Shown here: piece after piece, positions 23,899 through 33,260 of the stretch
Layout: the number at the start of each line of letters is the position of its first letter
Numbering within the stretch: the stretch's first letter is position 1
NCBI GenBank assembly: GCA_937903135.1
Contig: CALDAH010000016.1
Location: forward strand, 1-64,000
From: an uncultured Alphaproteobacteria bacterium
GTDB taxonomy: Bacteria > Pseudomonadota > Alphaproteobacteria > Rs-D84
DNA length: 64,000 nt
Reading direction: 5' to 3'
Notes under the pieces: generated by a model
Seen by the model: only the letters and a program-made list of their open reading frames with translations
Database searches by the model: none
What the model was told of the DNA's origin: nothing
Translations under genes and position numbers: made by a program

Positions 23899-26545
23899 AT
23901 ACAATCCTAATGCAATCGTCCGTGGCCACCGCCGCTGGTAAATTCCCCAAAACATCCCAAAGCTGTGCATGCCATGATGATTTCGGTGGCTGCGCGGCGC
24001 GCGAAGAATATCCGTATATATATAACCGATCGCGGGCGCGCGTCATCGCAACATATAATAACCGATAGTATTCCGCAATATGCGATTGCATTAACCTGTC
24101 GGCGGCAACCGCCCTGCGTTGACTGTTATCGTCGCGCGGCGACCATAACCATGGCGTCGGGAAATTATCCCCGGCCCGATGAACCGATCCCAGCATATCG
24201 GCCGTTATCGGTAAAATAGTATCACATTTTGGCGTATCAACGGTATCAATTAAAAACACAACCGGGGCCTCTAGGCCCTTGCTGCCGTGAACTGTTGCGA
24301 TACGAACGCCCGATGTCGCGTCCATGTCGCGCTTAATCTCGCTGCCGCCGGTAATAAACCATTTAATAAAATGATGCAACGTTCCCGGCTGGGTGCGTTC
24401 ATATGATAAACATATCGTCATGAACTCTTCTATTGGGTCATTAATCTGCGCCCCTAGTGCTGCGATCATATGATGGCGAATATTATGCGAATTTAAAAGA
24501 CGCGAAAAAAATGAATACGGCCCAAGGTCGCCGGCCCAGGAAATAACGTCCGTTAAAAACATATATATATCCGGATGGGAATTTTGCAATACATCAAAAA
24601 CCGTCATTAACACAGCATCTGGATTATCCGCGCGACGTGATTTATTTTCATCATTTTTAATTTTACAGATATTATAAATATCGCGTTCTTTCAATCTGAA
24701 AATCGGGCTTTTTAACACACAGCACAGGCTGTAATCATCCGTCGGATCTAAACAAAATCTGATTAGATTTAGCATATCACGAATAGCGGGAAATCGCGGT
24801 AAAACAATTCGGTCACTGCCCGCGACATCAATACCACGACGTTTTAATTCCACAACCAGCGGCGCGGTTAGCGGATTACGCTTTTGAACCAATACCATAA
24901 TATCACAGGCGGAATATTCACCGGCATCCACGATTGATTTTATTTTATCGGCAATACTTTTTATATATTCCGTAACAGTTATACCATCATTTAGTTTTGA
25001 TTGAGATTTATAAACCTCAACCAATCCCGGGGTATCGCGGCGAAAGCATGTATGACGATTATTTGAAAATCCGCTTAACTCCACAACCGATGGATTACAA
25101 AAGAATTCATCCACGGCATATAATATAGATGACAGTGATCTGAAACTCTGGGCTAATGGTACTTCGCGAATTGTGCGCAGATTATTTTTTATCTGGGCAG
25201 ATATTTCATCACGACTGGTCGCGAATGCATTTGGATCTGCGCCCTGGAATCCGTAAATTGACTGCTTGCTGTCGCCTACGACGAACAGCGAGTGCATATA
25301 TTCATCTGCATCACCGTCGGTAAAAAAATCCCCCGATAGCATACGTAAAATATCCCACTGCATTGGACTGGTATCCTGCGCCTCGTCCAGCAGGATATGC
25401 GATAACGATAAATCCAGCTGCGATAGTACCCAGCCCATCGTTTCGGGATTAGAAAATAGCTTTCGCGTATATAAAATTAAATCTTCAAAATCTAAAACAT
25501 TTCGCGCACGTTTTAAATCACGATATATCTTTGAAAATGCCGCCGACAGATCAAACATCGCGATGGTATCTTCGTAAACCAAATTGTTTAAATTGTATTG
25601 ATTAACCCTGTATACGCGATCCTGTTCGGCTGATAAATATTCCTTCTTGGATACGTTGTCCAACGGCATACCATCCGCGTTTAAGTATGCTTTTTTATAT
25701 TCATCAAAATTTAAAGTTTTATCAATATACTTTCTGGTATTTTTAATAATTTTATCTAAGTAGTTTACCGGCTTTTTTAATGAATTTTGCTCTATTTCGG
25801 CGTTTTCAATGATTTTTTTCAGATTTTCCACATCCGTCGCATCAATAATCTGGTTATTTAGTTCCAGAAATTCCTTAGTCGTATCAATAAAATATTTGCG
25901 ATAGTTATCAAAGTTTTCCACCTTAAAAAAATACTTATATTGATCACGCAGATTGTCCAGTAGCAAAGGCATCCGATCTTCGGTCAGGCGTTCAACGATA
26001 TGAGCAAAAGCATTACGGGTTTTATCATCCCCGTCGGCGGAATTAATTAGCCTAGCAAACGCATCTTGCATTAACACACGCTGATTATAATCTGATATCA
26101 GTGACCATGCCGGCGACAGCCCTGCCTCTAATGGAAAACGATGTAAAATTTCTTCGCAAAAACCGTGAATGGTTTTTATCTTTAACATATCCGGGCAATC
26201 AATATATTTAAAAAATATCTCACGCGCACGTGCGATATCATTTTCGGTTGCCGGCGAATTTATTGCAACGCCGTCTAATAATATAACCAGATCGTCGTCT
26301 GATGCACAGGCCCACGTACGCAGTGCCGATAAGATACGGTTTCGCATCTCGCCCGCGGCGGCGTTTGTATATGTTAAACATAATATACCGCTGGGGCTAT
26401 TTTTCGGCATACGAAATAAAATTCGCAACAAACGCTGAATTAAAACACTTGTTTTACCCGTGCCTGCGTTTGCCTGAACCCATACGTTTTCCTGCGGGTT
26501 TGCGGCGATATCTTGCTGCGGTGAAAGTATGCGTTTTTGTACCAT
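23888..26545 (-). CDS. addA: Double-strand-break repair helicase AddA (helicase part)
   Basis: UvrD-type superfamily 1A helicase of the AddAB complex, which resects DNA ends for RecA. Walker A Q-A-N-A-G-T-G-K-T-S is near residue 28, the DExx box L-L-D-E-A-Q-D-T near 390, V-V-G-D-S-K-Q-S-I-Y-G-F near 423, V-H-G-S-K-G-L-E-A near 760 and V-A-M-T-R-A-R-D near 840. The protein stops at 885 residues, without the nuclease domain found in the usual form of about 1100-1200 residues; that domain is encoded separately just downstream. AddB is not in the window. An uncharged region around residues 230-330 is low in similarity but still open. Confidence 0.92.
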   Translation of the reverse strand: MVQKRILSPQQDIAANPQENVWVQANAGTGKTSVLIQRLLRILFRMPKNSPSGILCLTYTNAAAGEMRNRILSALRTWACASDDDLVILLDGVAINSPATENDIARAREIFFKYIDCPDMLKIKTIHGFCEEILHRFPLEAGLSPAWSLISDYNQRVLMQDAFARLINSADGDDKTRNAFAHIVERLTEDRMPLLLDNLRDQYKYFFKVENFDNYRKYFIDTTKEFLELNNQIIDATDVENLKKIIENAEIEQNSLKKPVNYLDKIIKNTRKYIDKTLNFDEYKKAYLNADGMPLDNVSKKEYLSAEQDRVYRVNQYNLNNLVYEDTIAMFDLSAAFSKIYRDLKRARNVLDFEDLILYTRKLFSNPETMGWVLSQLDLSLSHILLDEAQDTSPMQWDILRMLSGDFFTDGDADEYMHSLFVVGDSKQSIYGFQGADPNAFATSRDEISAQIKNNLRTIREVPLAQSFRSLSSILYAVDEFFCNPSVVELSGFSNNRHTCFRRDTPGLVEVYKSQSKLNDGITVTEYIKSIADKIKSIVDAGEYSACDIMVLVQKRNPLTAPLVVELKRRGIDVAGSDRIVLPRFPAIRDMLNLIRFCLDPTDDYSLCCVLKSPIFRLKERDIYNICKIKNDENKSRRADNPDAVLMTVFDVLQNSHPDIYMFLTDVISWAGDLGPYSFFSRLLNSHNIRHHMIAALGAQINDPIEEFMTICLSYERTQPGTLHHFIKWFITGGSEIKRDMDATSGVRIATVHGSKGLEAPVVFLIDTVDTPKCDTILPITADMLGSVHRAGDNFPTPWLWSPRDDNSQRRAVAADRLMQSHIAEYYRLLYVAMTRARDRLYIYGYSSRAAQPPKSSWHAQLWDVLGNLPAAVATDDCIRIVYGE

Positions 26546-26647
26546 TTATGCCCTTGCTTTATCTTTTAGATTTTAGTATAAATCCATCAGAACTGCAAGG
26601 ATATATAAATCCGGTTAATAGTATCTAAAATCACGGGGAGAATGCGG

Positions 26648-28573
26648 ATGGAACTGAATCAAATTTTATTTATTGGCGGGGCTGTACTGGCGGGGTTGCT
26701 GACGATTGCTGTTTTCGTTTTATTTTTTGTATCACGTCGTTCCCAGAAGGTAATGGAATCATTATTACAGATAATGACCGAACCACAACGGGCACAGATC
26801 AAAGACGCAACGCGCGTATTAGCAACCATATTATCGGGCGAGATTTCAAAGATAGAGGCCAGCTTCCAAACAATGCGTGATACATTAAATTCACAGATTG
26901 AATCTGCGAATCTGTTAAAAAACGAATTAAGTATTCAAAATGATAAACTGATCGGCATCGCAGATGATGCAACAAAAAAACTGGTCCAGATGTCACAACG
27001 ATTGGATAATACCGTATCGGGCCTAAAAGGTGTTGTTGAATCCCCATCATGGCAGGACGTAGAAGCATCCACCGACCGATTTAGTACAAACGTTAATGAA
27101 ATATTAAATAAAATAAACGAAACTAATACCGATATAACGGAAAAAACCACCCAGATTCAGTCACAGATCAGCAACTGGATTTCAACCGGCCAGGAATTAT
27201 CAGATAAGCTAAAAACAGAATTTGATAGCAACGCCGCACAGATGAAAAATATTACCGACGCGTCCGGGGAAATGCAGCAGCAGCTGTCTGTTTTAGCGCA
27301 AACGACCGCGGATGGTTTCGCCAATGTAAAAAACGCGGCATCTGATTATGAATCTATTATGGATAAAAACAATAAAAATATGGATGCCCATTTGCTGAAA
27401 ATGGATAATTTTAGCAAAATATCAAAAAAGCAGCTGACCAATCAGATGAATACATTAACCAATACCGCGAACGTTGTTGGTGGCCAGGTGCGTTTAGCAG
27501 AATCATCCGTTGAAAAGCAAATACGAAAGCTAACCGATGCCGTTGATACATTAATGGGATCTGCTGCGACTACGGAAAATGCGGTTCGCGGGATATCTAC
27601 GGAACTGGCAACACTTACAAATCGTTTTGACGGCGAGATCAAAGAATTCGCAACCGGTGTTGTATCTGAACTGAAAACGGTATCCGGCGTTGCAAATGTT
27701 ACCCTGGAAAACACCAAAAATGCGGCCGGGGCATTCTCGGATTCCGTCCGTGCAATGGCGGTTGGCGTTCGCGAGACACTGATTGAGATGAATACGGCAC
27801 ATACGCAATTATCGGGGCAATCTGAAAACCTGATTAAGATGTCGGCCGAAACAACTGCGCAGCTGCAGCCGCTGTCAGAGCTGATTGAAAAATACTATGC
27901 TGCCCTGCCCGATTTATCCAGCGGTTCGGTTGCGGCCAGTGAAAACTTAGAAAAAATTGTATCCAGCCTGAACGATAAAATTAATCAAATGAATACGGCC
28001 GTGGCAGAATCCACAACAACAATCGCACAATCCGCCGCCCGACTGGAGGATTTAGCCGGCCAGTCCCGTCAGCAGATGATTGATTTAATGTCTGACTATG
28101 CCAAGGCTGTAAATACCATGCAAACATTAAACAAACAGATGATGGTCGCACGCGCAACTGCGCCAATGGATGCGATTAATTCTGCCCCGGCACAGTCGTT
28201 CGGCCGCATTAGCAGCCAGGATTTTATAAAACAGACGGAACGCGCGTTTGAAAAAATGCACGAGCTGTCATTGGATCTGACCCGGGCAACCGGGGCGGAT
28301 ATTCCGGACGTCGTATGGAAAAAATATCACGGCGGGGATAAAACCATATTCTCAAAATGGTTGGCTAAAATGATGGTCGCCGCGGACAAGAAACAGGTTC
28401 GCGATATGTTAAAATCCGACGCGGTATTTCGTTCCCAGGCAACGCAATTTATCCGCAGTTTTGATACGATCCTAACCGGGGCACAGCAGGCAGATAATGC
28501 CGACAAACTGGCCGCGACGCTGATTAAAACGGATTTAGGGCAGATATATACGTCATTAAAGGCGCACCTGTAA
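26648..28573 (+). CDS. Membrane-anchored coiled-coil protein of unknown function
   Basis: A 641-residue protein with one N-terminal transmembrane segment (about residues 6-28), a very long Gln/Thr/Asn-rich coiled-coil region (about 60-480) reminiscent of methyl-accepting or apolipoprotein-like helices, and a distinct C-terminal helical domain (about 520-640; D-F-I-K-Q-T-E-R-A-F-E-K-M-H-E-L). Similar large anchored coiled-coil proteins with such a C-terminal domain exist in other Alphaproteobacteria, without known function. The ATG at 26648 is preferred to that at 26642 because GGGGAG ends 7 bp before it but only 1 bp before the other. Divergent from addA. Confidence 0.75.
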   Translation: MELNQILFIGGAVLAGLLTIAVFVLFFVSRRSQKVMESLLQIMTEPQRAQIKDATRVLATILSGEISKIEASFQTMRDTLNSQIESANLLKNELSIQNDKLIGIADDATKKLVQMSQRLDNTVSGLKGVVESPSWQDVEASTDRFSTNVNEILNKINETNTDITEKTTQIQSQISNWISTGQELSDKLKTEFDSNAAQMKNITDASGEMQQQLSVLAQTTADGFANVKNAASDYESIMDKNNKNMDAHLLKMDNFSKISKKQLTNQMNTLTNTANVVGGQVRLAESSVEKQIRKLTDAVDTLMGSAATTENAVRGISTELATLTNRFDGEIKEFATGVVSELKTVSGVANVTLENTKNAAGAFSDSVRAMAVGVRETLIEMNTAHTQLSGQSENLIKMSAETTAQLQPLSELIEKYYAALPDLSSGSVAASENLEKIVSSLNDKINQMNTAVAESTTTIAQSAARLEDLAGQSRQQMIDLMSDYAKAVNTMQTLNKQMMVARATAPMDAINSAPAQSFGRISSQDFIKQTERAFEKMHELSLDLTRATGADIPDVVWKKYHGGDKTIFSKWLAKMMVAADKKQVRDMLKSDAVFRSQATQFIRSFDTILTGAQQADNADKLAATLIKTDLGQIYTSLKAHL

Positions 28574-28587
28574 TACGCAATTGCAGC

Positions 28588-28615
28588 TTGACCGACGGAT
28601 TTTTGCCTATATAAT
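28588..28615 (+). promoter_or_regulatory. Promoter of the family 2 glycosyltransferase gene
   Basis: TTGACC at 28588-28593, a 16-bp spacer and TATAAT at 28610-28615, 22 bp before the ATG. Confidence 0.65.
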
Positions 28616-28637
28616 CTTTTAAAAAAAGAGATTTATT

Positions 28638-29714
28638 ATGGCTAAAAAAATAAAACTGGATCGTCCGGATATAACAATTATTATACCGTGTTATAATATT
28701 GAAAAATATATTGATGAATGTCTGGATTCTGTTATGACGCAAAGTCATATATCCCAGTGCGAGGTTATTTGCATTAACGACGCCAGTACAGATAGTACAA
28801 AACAACGCTTGGAAAAATATGCAAAAAGAAATCGCCATATTATTCACGTTATTAATAATCGCAATAACAAAGGTGTTTCAGAATCGCGTAATCGCGGCCT
28901 GGATATCGCGAATGGCAAAAATATAATGTTTATTGACGGCGATGATATAATCGGTGGGAAACTGGACTCGAATAAAGTAGATACACATTATCTGCAAATG
29001 TTTTCAGAAGAAATGCAGGCGAATCCGGATGCAGCAATGATTCGCGGCGAGATTGTTACCGCCAACAGCGAGCTTGAGATACAAAGAACCAAAATGTGCG
29101 AAAATATGTTATTCCGCAGCGGGAGAATTGTTAAAAATCCCGGCACGGCGCTAAGCCTATTGGATCAAAGGATTAGCTGCTGCGCGGCATTATATCGGAC
29201 AGATCTAATCCAGCAGTACGCGCTGCGATTCACCCCCGGTTTAATGTATTACGAGGATGCGCGGTTTACTACGACCTATGCATTGAATTCCATTCAGTCG
29301 TATAAATACATTTTTGCAAATGCCCCAAAATTTTCATTCTATGTATATCGGCGCAGACCGGATTCGGCCATGACTAAGCTGGCCCGCCATTCCGAAAGCA
29401 ATATACGAACACTGGAACGAACAAAGAATAAGCTAGAATATTATGCTTCGCTTCTAAAACACTGTGAAACGGTTTTAGGTGCAGATAATAATTTCTTTAA
29501 CATCGCTGCACACCGACGGGCAAAAACAGCCAAACAGATTAGTCGTTATAAGCGAATGTCAGCCTTGGTGGAATATGACATATTATCGGACGCCATCCCA
29601 AAGGATTGCGTTGAATGCGATAAAACGAACTGCGCCGCATGCATTAATTATAGTATGTTAAAGTTTTCAATTGATTACTACCTTACATACCTTACTAAGC
29701 GCAAGCGGCGCTAA
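28638..29714 (+). CDS. Glycosyltransferase family 2 protein
   Basis: An inverting GT-A glycosyltransferase. The N-terminal I-T-I-I-I-P-C-Y-N motif near residue 14, I-N-D-A-S-T-D near residue 54, the G-V-S-E-S-R-N-R-G-L segment and the metal-binding D-G-D-D near residue 98 are typical. The C-terminal 150 residues are less conserved, with a Cys cluster near the end (C-V-E-C-D-K-T-N-C-A-A-C, about residues 327-340) that could bind a metal. It probably acts on lipopolysaccharide or surface glycan. It is monocistronic and converges with tmk, stops 4 bp apart. Confidence 0.88.
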   Translation: MAKKIKLDRPDITIIIPCYNIEKYIDECLDSVMTQSHISQCEVICINDASTDSTKQRLEKYAKRNRHIIHVINNRNNKGVSESRNRGLDIANGKNIMFIDGDDIIGGKLDSNKVDTHYLQMFSEEMQANPDAAMIRGEIVTANSELEIQRTKMCENMLFRSGRIVKNPGTALSLLDQRISCCAALYRTDLIQQYALRFTPGLMYYEDARFTTTYALNSIQSYKYIFANAPKFSFYVYRRRPDSAMTKLARHSESNIRTLERTKNKLEYYASLLKHCETVLGADNNFFNIAAHRRAKTAKQISRYKRMSALVEYDILSDAIPKDCVECDKTNCAACINYSMLKFSIDYYLTYLTKRKRR

Positions 29715-29718
29715 TCGC

Positions 29719-30411
29719 CTATCGCGAATGAATATGTTTGTCTATTAACTTATCCAGCACCGGACGCAGCGCATCAAAGGTTTCGGCGGCATTCATACGC
29801 GTGCCATCGGGTTTCATTTCATTAACAACCGTCCAAGAACGAGGATTTTTTTGTGCGATGAAATTATAAACGCGCGATACATCATTTAATAGCTTAAAAT
29901 CACTTTCGTGCATATCAGGTTTACCGTTCTGATATTCTTTTAGGCCCTGTGTTCGCATCGCATATGATATTTCCGGACGCAGATATAAATAGATATTATA
30001 ATCCGGGCGAATTATCCCCATTTCATCAAACTCAGTTTTTTCCATGTAATTAATTTTCTGCGACCATTGTTCTTCGGGGCATTTTGCAACCGAAAATGAA
30101 TTGCTGTATGTATAACGATCCAAAACAACCCATTTCCCGGCGGCCAACCAGCGTTTTATTATCGGCATATGCTGCATACGATCCAATGCATATGGCAACA
30201 TCGCATATTCGGCCGGCAAACTGCGCACAGGGCCATATTCCCCGTTTAAGTAATCCTTAATAACCTTGCCGAAATATGATGAATATTGTGGGAAATCCAG
30301 TGTTTCGGCCGGTATATTTTTTGATTTTAAATATTGCATAATATTCATAACCTGGGTGTGTTTCCCGGCCTTGTCCGCACCTTCTACTGCGATTAATAAT
30401 CCTTGTTTCAT
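29719..30411 (-). CDS. tmk: Thymidylate kinase (divergent type)
   Basis: Phosphorylates dTMP to dTDP. Walker A is E-G-A-D-K-A-G-K-H-T near residue 8; the dTMP-binding F-P-Q-Y near residue 38, the A-L-D-R region near 78 and V-L-D-R-Y-T-Y-S-N near residue 100 follow in order. His in place of Ser before the Walker Thr, and the Y-L-N-G-E-Y-G insertion-type segment, make it unlike the tmk usual in Alphaproteobacteria, which lies between dacA and holB; here dacA and holB are adjacent without it (61858-63938). The ATG at 30411 (230 residues) is chosen because GGGG precedes it; an upstream ATG at 30441 has no such site. Confidence 0.85.
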   Translation of the reverse strand: MKQGLLIAVEGADKAGKHTQVMNIMQYLKSKNIPAETLDFPQYSSYFGKVIKDYLNGEYGPVRSLPAEYAMLPYALDRMQHMPIIKRWLAAGKWVVLDRYTYSNSFSVAKCPEEQWSQKINYMEKTEFDEMGIIRPDYNIYLYLRPEISYAMRTQGLKEYQNGKPDMHESDFKLLNDVSRVYNFIAQKNPRSWTVVNEMKPDGTRMNAAETFDALRPVLDKLIDKHIHSR

Positions 30412-30440
30412 TTTATTTCCCCTTGTTTTGATTTTCTGCA

Positions 30441-30471
30441 AAAATGGCGCAGTGTTAATCTACGCCATTTT
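30441..30471 (-). terminator. Terminator of rpoD
   Basis: The stem AAAATGGCG/CGCCATTTT with a 13-base loop lies 7 bp after the rpoD stop; on the minus strand it ends in a T run. Confidence 0.75.
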
Positions 30472-30477
30472 ATTATA

Positions 30478-32568
30478 TTAGTCTTCTTCTAAGAAGCTTT
30501 TTAATTTTCGCGCGCGCGTCGGGTGTTTCAGTTTATTTAACGCCTTTTGCTCAATCTGGCGAATACGTTCACGTGTAACACCGATATATTCCCCAACCTC
30601 CTCCAGGGTGCTGGTTTTATTAGTGCTCATCCCGAAACGCTGACGCAGAACAGTTTCTTCTTTTGGTTCAAGCTCGGATAAAATCTGCGTAACGATTTTA
30701 CGCAAATTTTTCTGTGCGGCCGATACGAACGGATTTTTTGCTGTTTCGTCTGCAATAATCTCTATTCGTGAACCGTCATCTTCTGTGCCGACCGGTGCTT
30801 CTAATGAAATCGGACGCAGGTTAACCTTCATCGCCTTATGAATCTTATCAACCGGCAGATATATTATCTTTGACAGCTCTTCGGCGGTTGGCTGACGCCC
30901 GTATTTATGCATAAACTGACGTGATGCACGTTGAATTTTATGAATGTTATCAATCATATGAACCGGGATACGAATTGTTCGGGCCTGATCGGCGATACTG
31001 CGCGATATACCCTGCTGAATCCAATTGGTTGCATATGTTGAAAATTTATTCCCCAGGCGATAGTCAAATTTATCAACCGCTTTCATTAGCCCGATATTAC
31101 CATCCTGAACCAGATCGGAAAAATCCAGCCCCAGGCCGCGATTACTGTGCTTTTTCGCGAACTTAATAACCAGACGCAGGTTGGCCTCAATCATTTCACG
31201 TTTTGCACGTGCTGCCTCGGTCTGGCCGCGACGAACCAGTTCAACGACTTTCTTGTATTCAGATATTGGCTGACCTGTTTCATTGGCAATCGCTGTTATA
31301 TCTTCTTGGATTTTTAAGATATCTTTTTCATGCTTTTTCGCAAAGTTTACCCAGGTTGGATTTTTATGTTTTAATAATTTCTTTACCCAATTACGATTTA
31401 ACTCGTTCCCGGTATATTCGGCCAAGAAATCCTCGCGCTTGATTTTATTTGCCATGGCCAATCGCAACAGTTTTCCTTCCAGCCCCATTAACAGCTGATC
31501 GCGTTTGGTTAGCTGTTCCAAAATCTCGGCGATACGATCGTCGTGCAGACGAATTTTGCTGACGTGCTCAAACAGCTCCAGACGCATTTTAGTATATTTC
31601 TTTTCCAATGCCGCGTCGGGTTCTGCGGACGATAGAAGGTTTTCTAAACGTTTTGCCTGTAATTTTTGCATACTGTTAAATATACGTTTTATTTTTGCAA
31701 ATAAATCCGTAATCATCGGCATTAACGCTTCTTCCATAATGGGAATGGATACCCCGGAACGTCCACGTGACGAATCTTCTTTGCGATCGCCATCTTCGTC
31801 ATCTTCATCGTCTTCGTCGGAATCTTCGCCTTCGTCGTCGGCGAACATTTCCTCTAATGAATCCAGATCTTCGTCGTCTAAATCATCAACGTGTTCAACG
31901 CCCTTGGATTTCATAGTTTCAGATAATGCCGCCAATGATTTTTGTTCGGAATCACTGGAATACATAACCTCCAGATTAATAATATAACGCAGGCGAATAT
32001 CATCGTTTAATAATTGCTGATACCAGTCCAGCATCGCCTGAATTGTCATCGGGCTTTCGCACAGGCCATATGCCATTAATCGTGATGCGGCCTCTATACG
32101 CTGGGCGATTGCAACCTCGCCGGCGGCCGTTAGAAGCTGAACCGTTCCGATCTGTTTCAGATACGACTGAACCGAATCCTGAACACCTAAAACCAGGTTG
32201 CCGGTCTGGCTGCGTTCGAGCTGTTTAGCGTAATGATCATAATCGTCATCATTAACATCAACCTGTTCGGCATCTGCGTTTAAAACGTTACGTGTTTTAT
32301 CGCGCGATTCTTCGGAATCATCGTCGTAATATTTTTCCATATTTTGGGAAAAATTATCCGTTTCAAGAATTTCCAGTCCTAAATCCTGCTGAAAGAAATC
32401 CAGTACTTCATCCTGTTCTTCGTGTGGGACTTCGTCCGCTTCGGTGGCGGCATTAAAATCCATCTGCGAAAAATAGCCAACTTCCATCGCGGAAGTTGCT
32501 AAATTTTGTAAGTTTTCAGGCAAAGACTCAACCAAGAGTTTTGTCGCTTCGTCCAGTTTTTTAGCCAT
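30478..32568 (-). CDS. rpoD: RNA polymerase primary sigma factor
   Basis: Sigma-70 housekeeping factor. Regions 2 ([15 protein letters not shown] near residue 455; W-I-Q-Q-G-I-S-R near 510), 3 and 4 ([18 protein letters not shown] near residue 655) are intact. Region 1.1 is N-terminal and a long, very acidic Asp/Glu-rich stretch lies around residues 215-250 inside the non-conserved region. At 696 residues it is slightly longer than E. coli RpoD. The ATG follows AAGG at good spacing. This factor would read the TTGNNN/TATAAT promoters noted across the window. Confidence 0.98.
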   Translation of the reverse strand: MAKKLDEATKLLVESLPENLQNLATSAMEVGYFSQMDFNAATEADEVPHEEQDEVLDFFQQDLGLEILETDNFSQNMEKYYDDDSEESRDKTRNVLNADAEQVDVNDDDYDHYAKQLERSQTGNLVLGVQDSVQSYLKQIGTVQLLTAAGEVAIAQRIEAASRLMAYGLCESPMTIQAMLDWYQQLLNDDIRLRYIINLEVMYSSDSEQKSLAALSETMKSKGVEHVDDLDDEDLDSLEEMFADDEGEDSDEDDEDDEDGDRKEDSSRGRSGVSIPIMEEALMPMITDLFAKIKRIFNSMQKLQAKRLENLLSSAEPDAALEKKYTKMRLELFEHVSKIRLHDDRIAEILEQLTKRDQLLMGLEGKLLRLAMANKIKREDFLAEYTGNELNRNWVKKLLKHKNPTWVNFAKKHEKDILKIQEDITAIANETGQPISEYKKVVELVRRGQTEAARAKREMIEANLRLVIKFAKKHSNRGLGLDFSDLVQDGNIGLMKAVDKFDYRLGNKFSTYATNWIQQGISRSIADQARTIRIPVHMIDNIHKIQRASRQFMHKYGRQPTAEELSKIIYLPVDKIHKAMKVNLRPISLEAPVGTEDDGSRIEIIADETAKNPFVSAAQKNLRKIVTQILSELEPKEETVLRQRFGMSTNKTSTLEEVGEYIGVTRERIRQIEQKALNKLKHPTRARKLKSFLEED

Positions 32569-32602
32569 TAGCCAACCTTTTGAAGTTTATAATAAATTTA
32601 AA

Positions 32603-33127
32603 TTATTTATTCTTTTGTGCTTTTGCAACCGCTTCGTGCAATGCGGATTCCGATACCAGCCCGAGGACAATCGGCGACTGTATTTGAATTAGCGAATAAG
32701 ATTTATGTGTTTTATTACGAACTGATGCAACAGTTGGGTTTGTACTGCGCATTAAACGTGCAATCTGCCCGTCTGATAATTCGGGATAATTTTTTACAAT
32801 CCACAAAATTCCGCCCAAACGATTTTGACGGTGCAGCTTTGGCGTATATCCGACGCCTTTTTTATTTTGTGCCTTTTGCGCATTTACAATTGTTTCACGC
32901 AGATGCAGACGTGCGGCCGGATCAGCTTCGGCGGCGGCAATATCATCGCGCGTTAATTGACCGTTTAAAACCGGGTTTAAACCCTGGATTTTATATGTTT
33001 CTGCATCGGCTATATTTTTAACCTCTAATTCATGCAGGCCACAGAAATCCGCAATTTGTTCAAATGTCAATGCAGTATTTTCAATCAACCACAGAGCTGT
33101 GGATTTTGGCATATATGGATAATTCAT
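32603..33127 (-). CDS. trcR: Cell-cycle transcriptional regulator TrcR (DUF1013)
   Basis: A DNA-associated regulator conserved in Alphaproteobacteria and linked to the CtrA cell-cycle network. The family begins with M-P-K-S-T-A-L-W-L-I-E-N-T-A-L-T-F near residue 5, followed by A-D-F-C-G-L-H and, near residue 115, a helix-turn-helix-like Y-P-E-L-S-D-G-Q-I-A-R-L. The ATG at 33127 (174 residues) is preceded by GAGGAA; an upstream in-frame start at 33154 lacks a site. It lies between cysS and rpoD on the same strand, with a hairpin separating it from cysS. Confidence 0.9.
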   Translation of the reverse strand: MNYPYMPKSTALWLIENTALTFEQIADFCGLHELEVKNIADAETYKIQGLNPVLNGQLTRDDIAAAEADPAARLHLRETIVNAQKAQNKKGVGYTPKLHRQNRLGGILWIVKNYPELSDGQIARLMRSTNPTVASVRNKTHKSYSLIQIQSPIVLGLVSESALHEAVAKAQKNK

Positions 33128-33208
33128 GAACGTTCCTCTTGTTGCTGGGGGCAATATACACCAAAATTAGCTGTAATTCAAGCCATTTATTTAATATATT
33201 TTAAATAT

Positions 33209-33233
33209 AATTTGCGGCATAACGCCGCAAATT
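33209..33233 (-). terminator. Hairpin terminator between cysS and trcR
   Basis: A perfect 10-pair stem AATTTGCGGC/GCCGCAAATT with a 5-base loop, 27 bp after the cysS stop. The downstream U tract is interrupted (ATATTTAAAATAT), so termination may be partial. Confidence 0.65.
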
Positions 33234-33260
33234 ATATCCCGCGATTAGCAAAAATCGCCG

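Noticed and set aside
31505..31987. Ser-rich plus-strand frame opposite rpoD
   Set aside because: It is the antisense of the acidic Asp/Glu stretch of RpoD.
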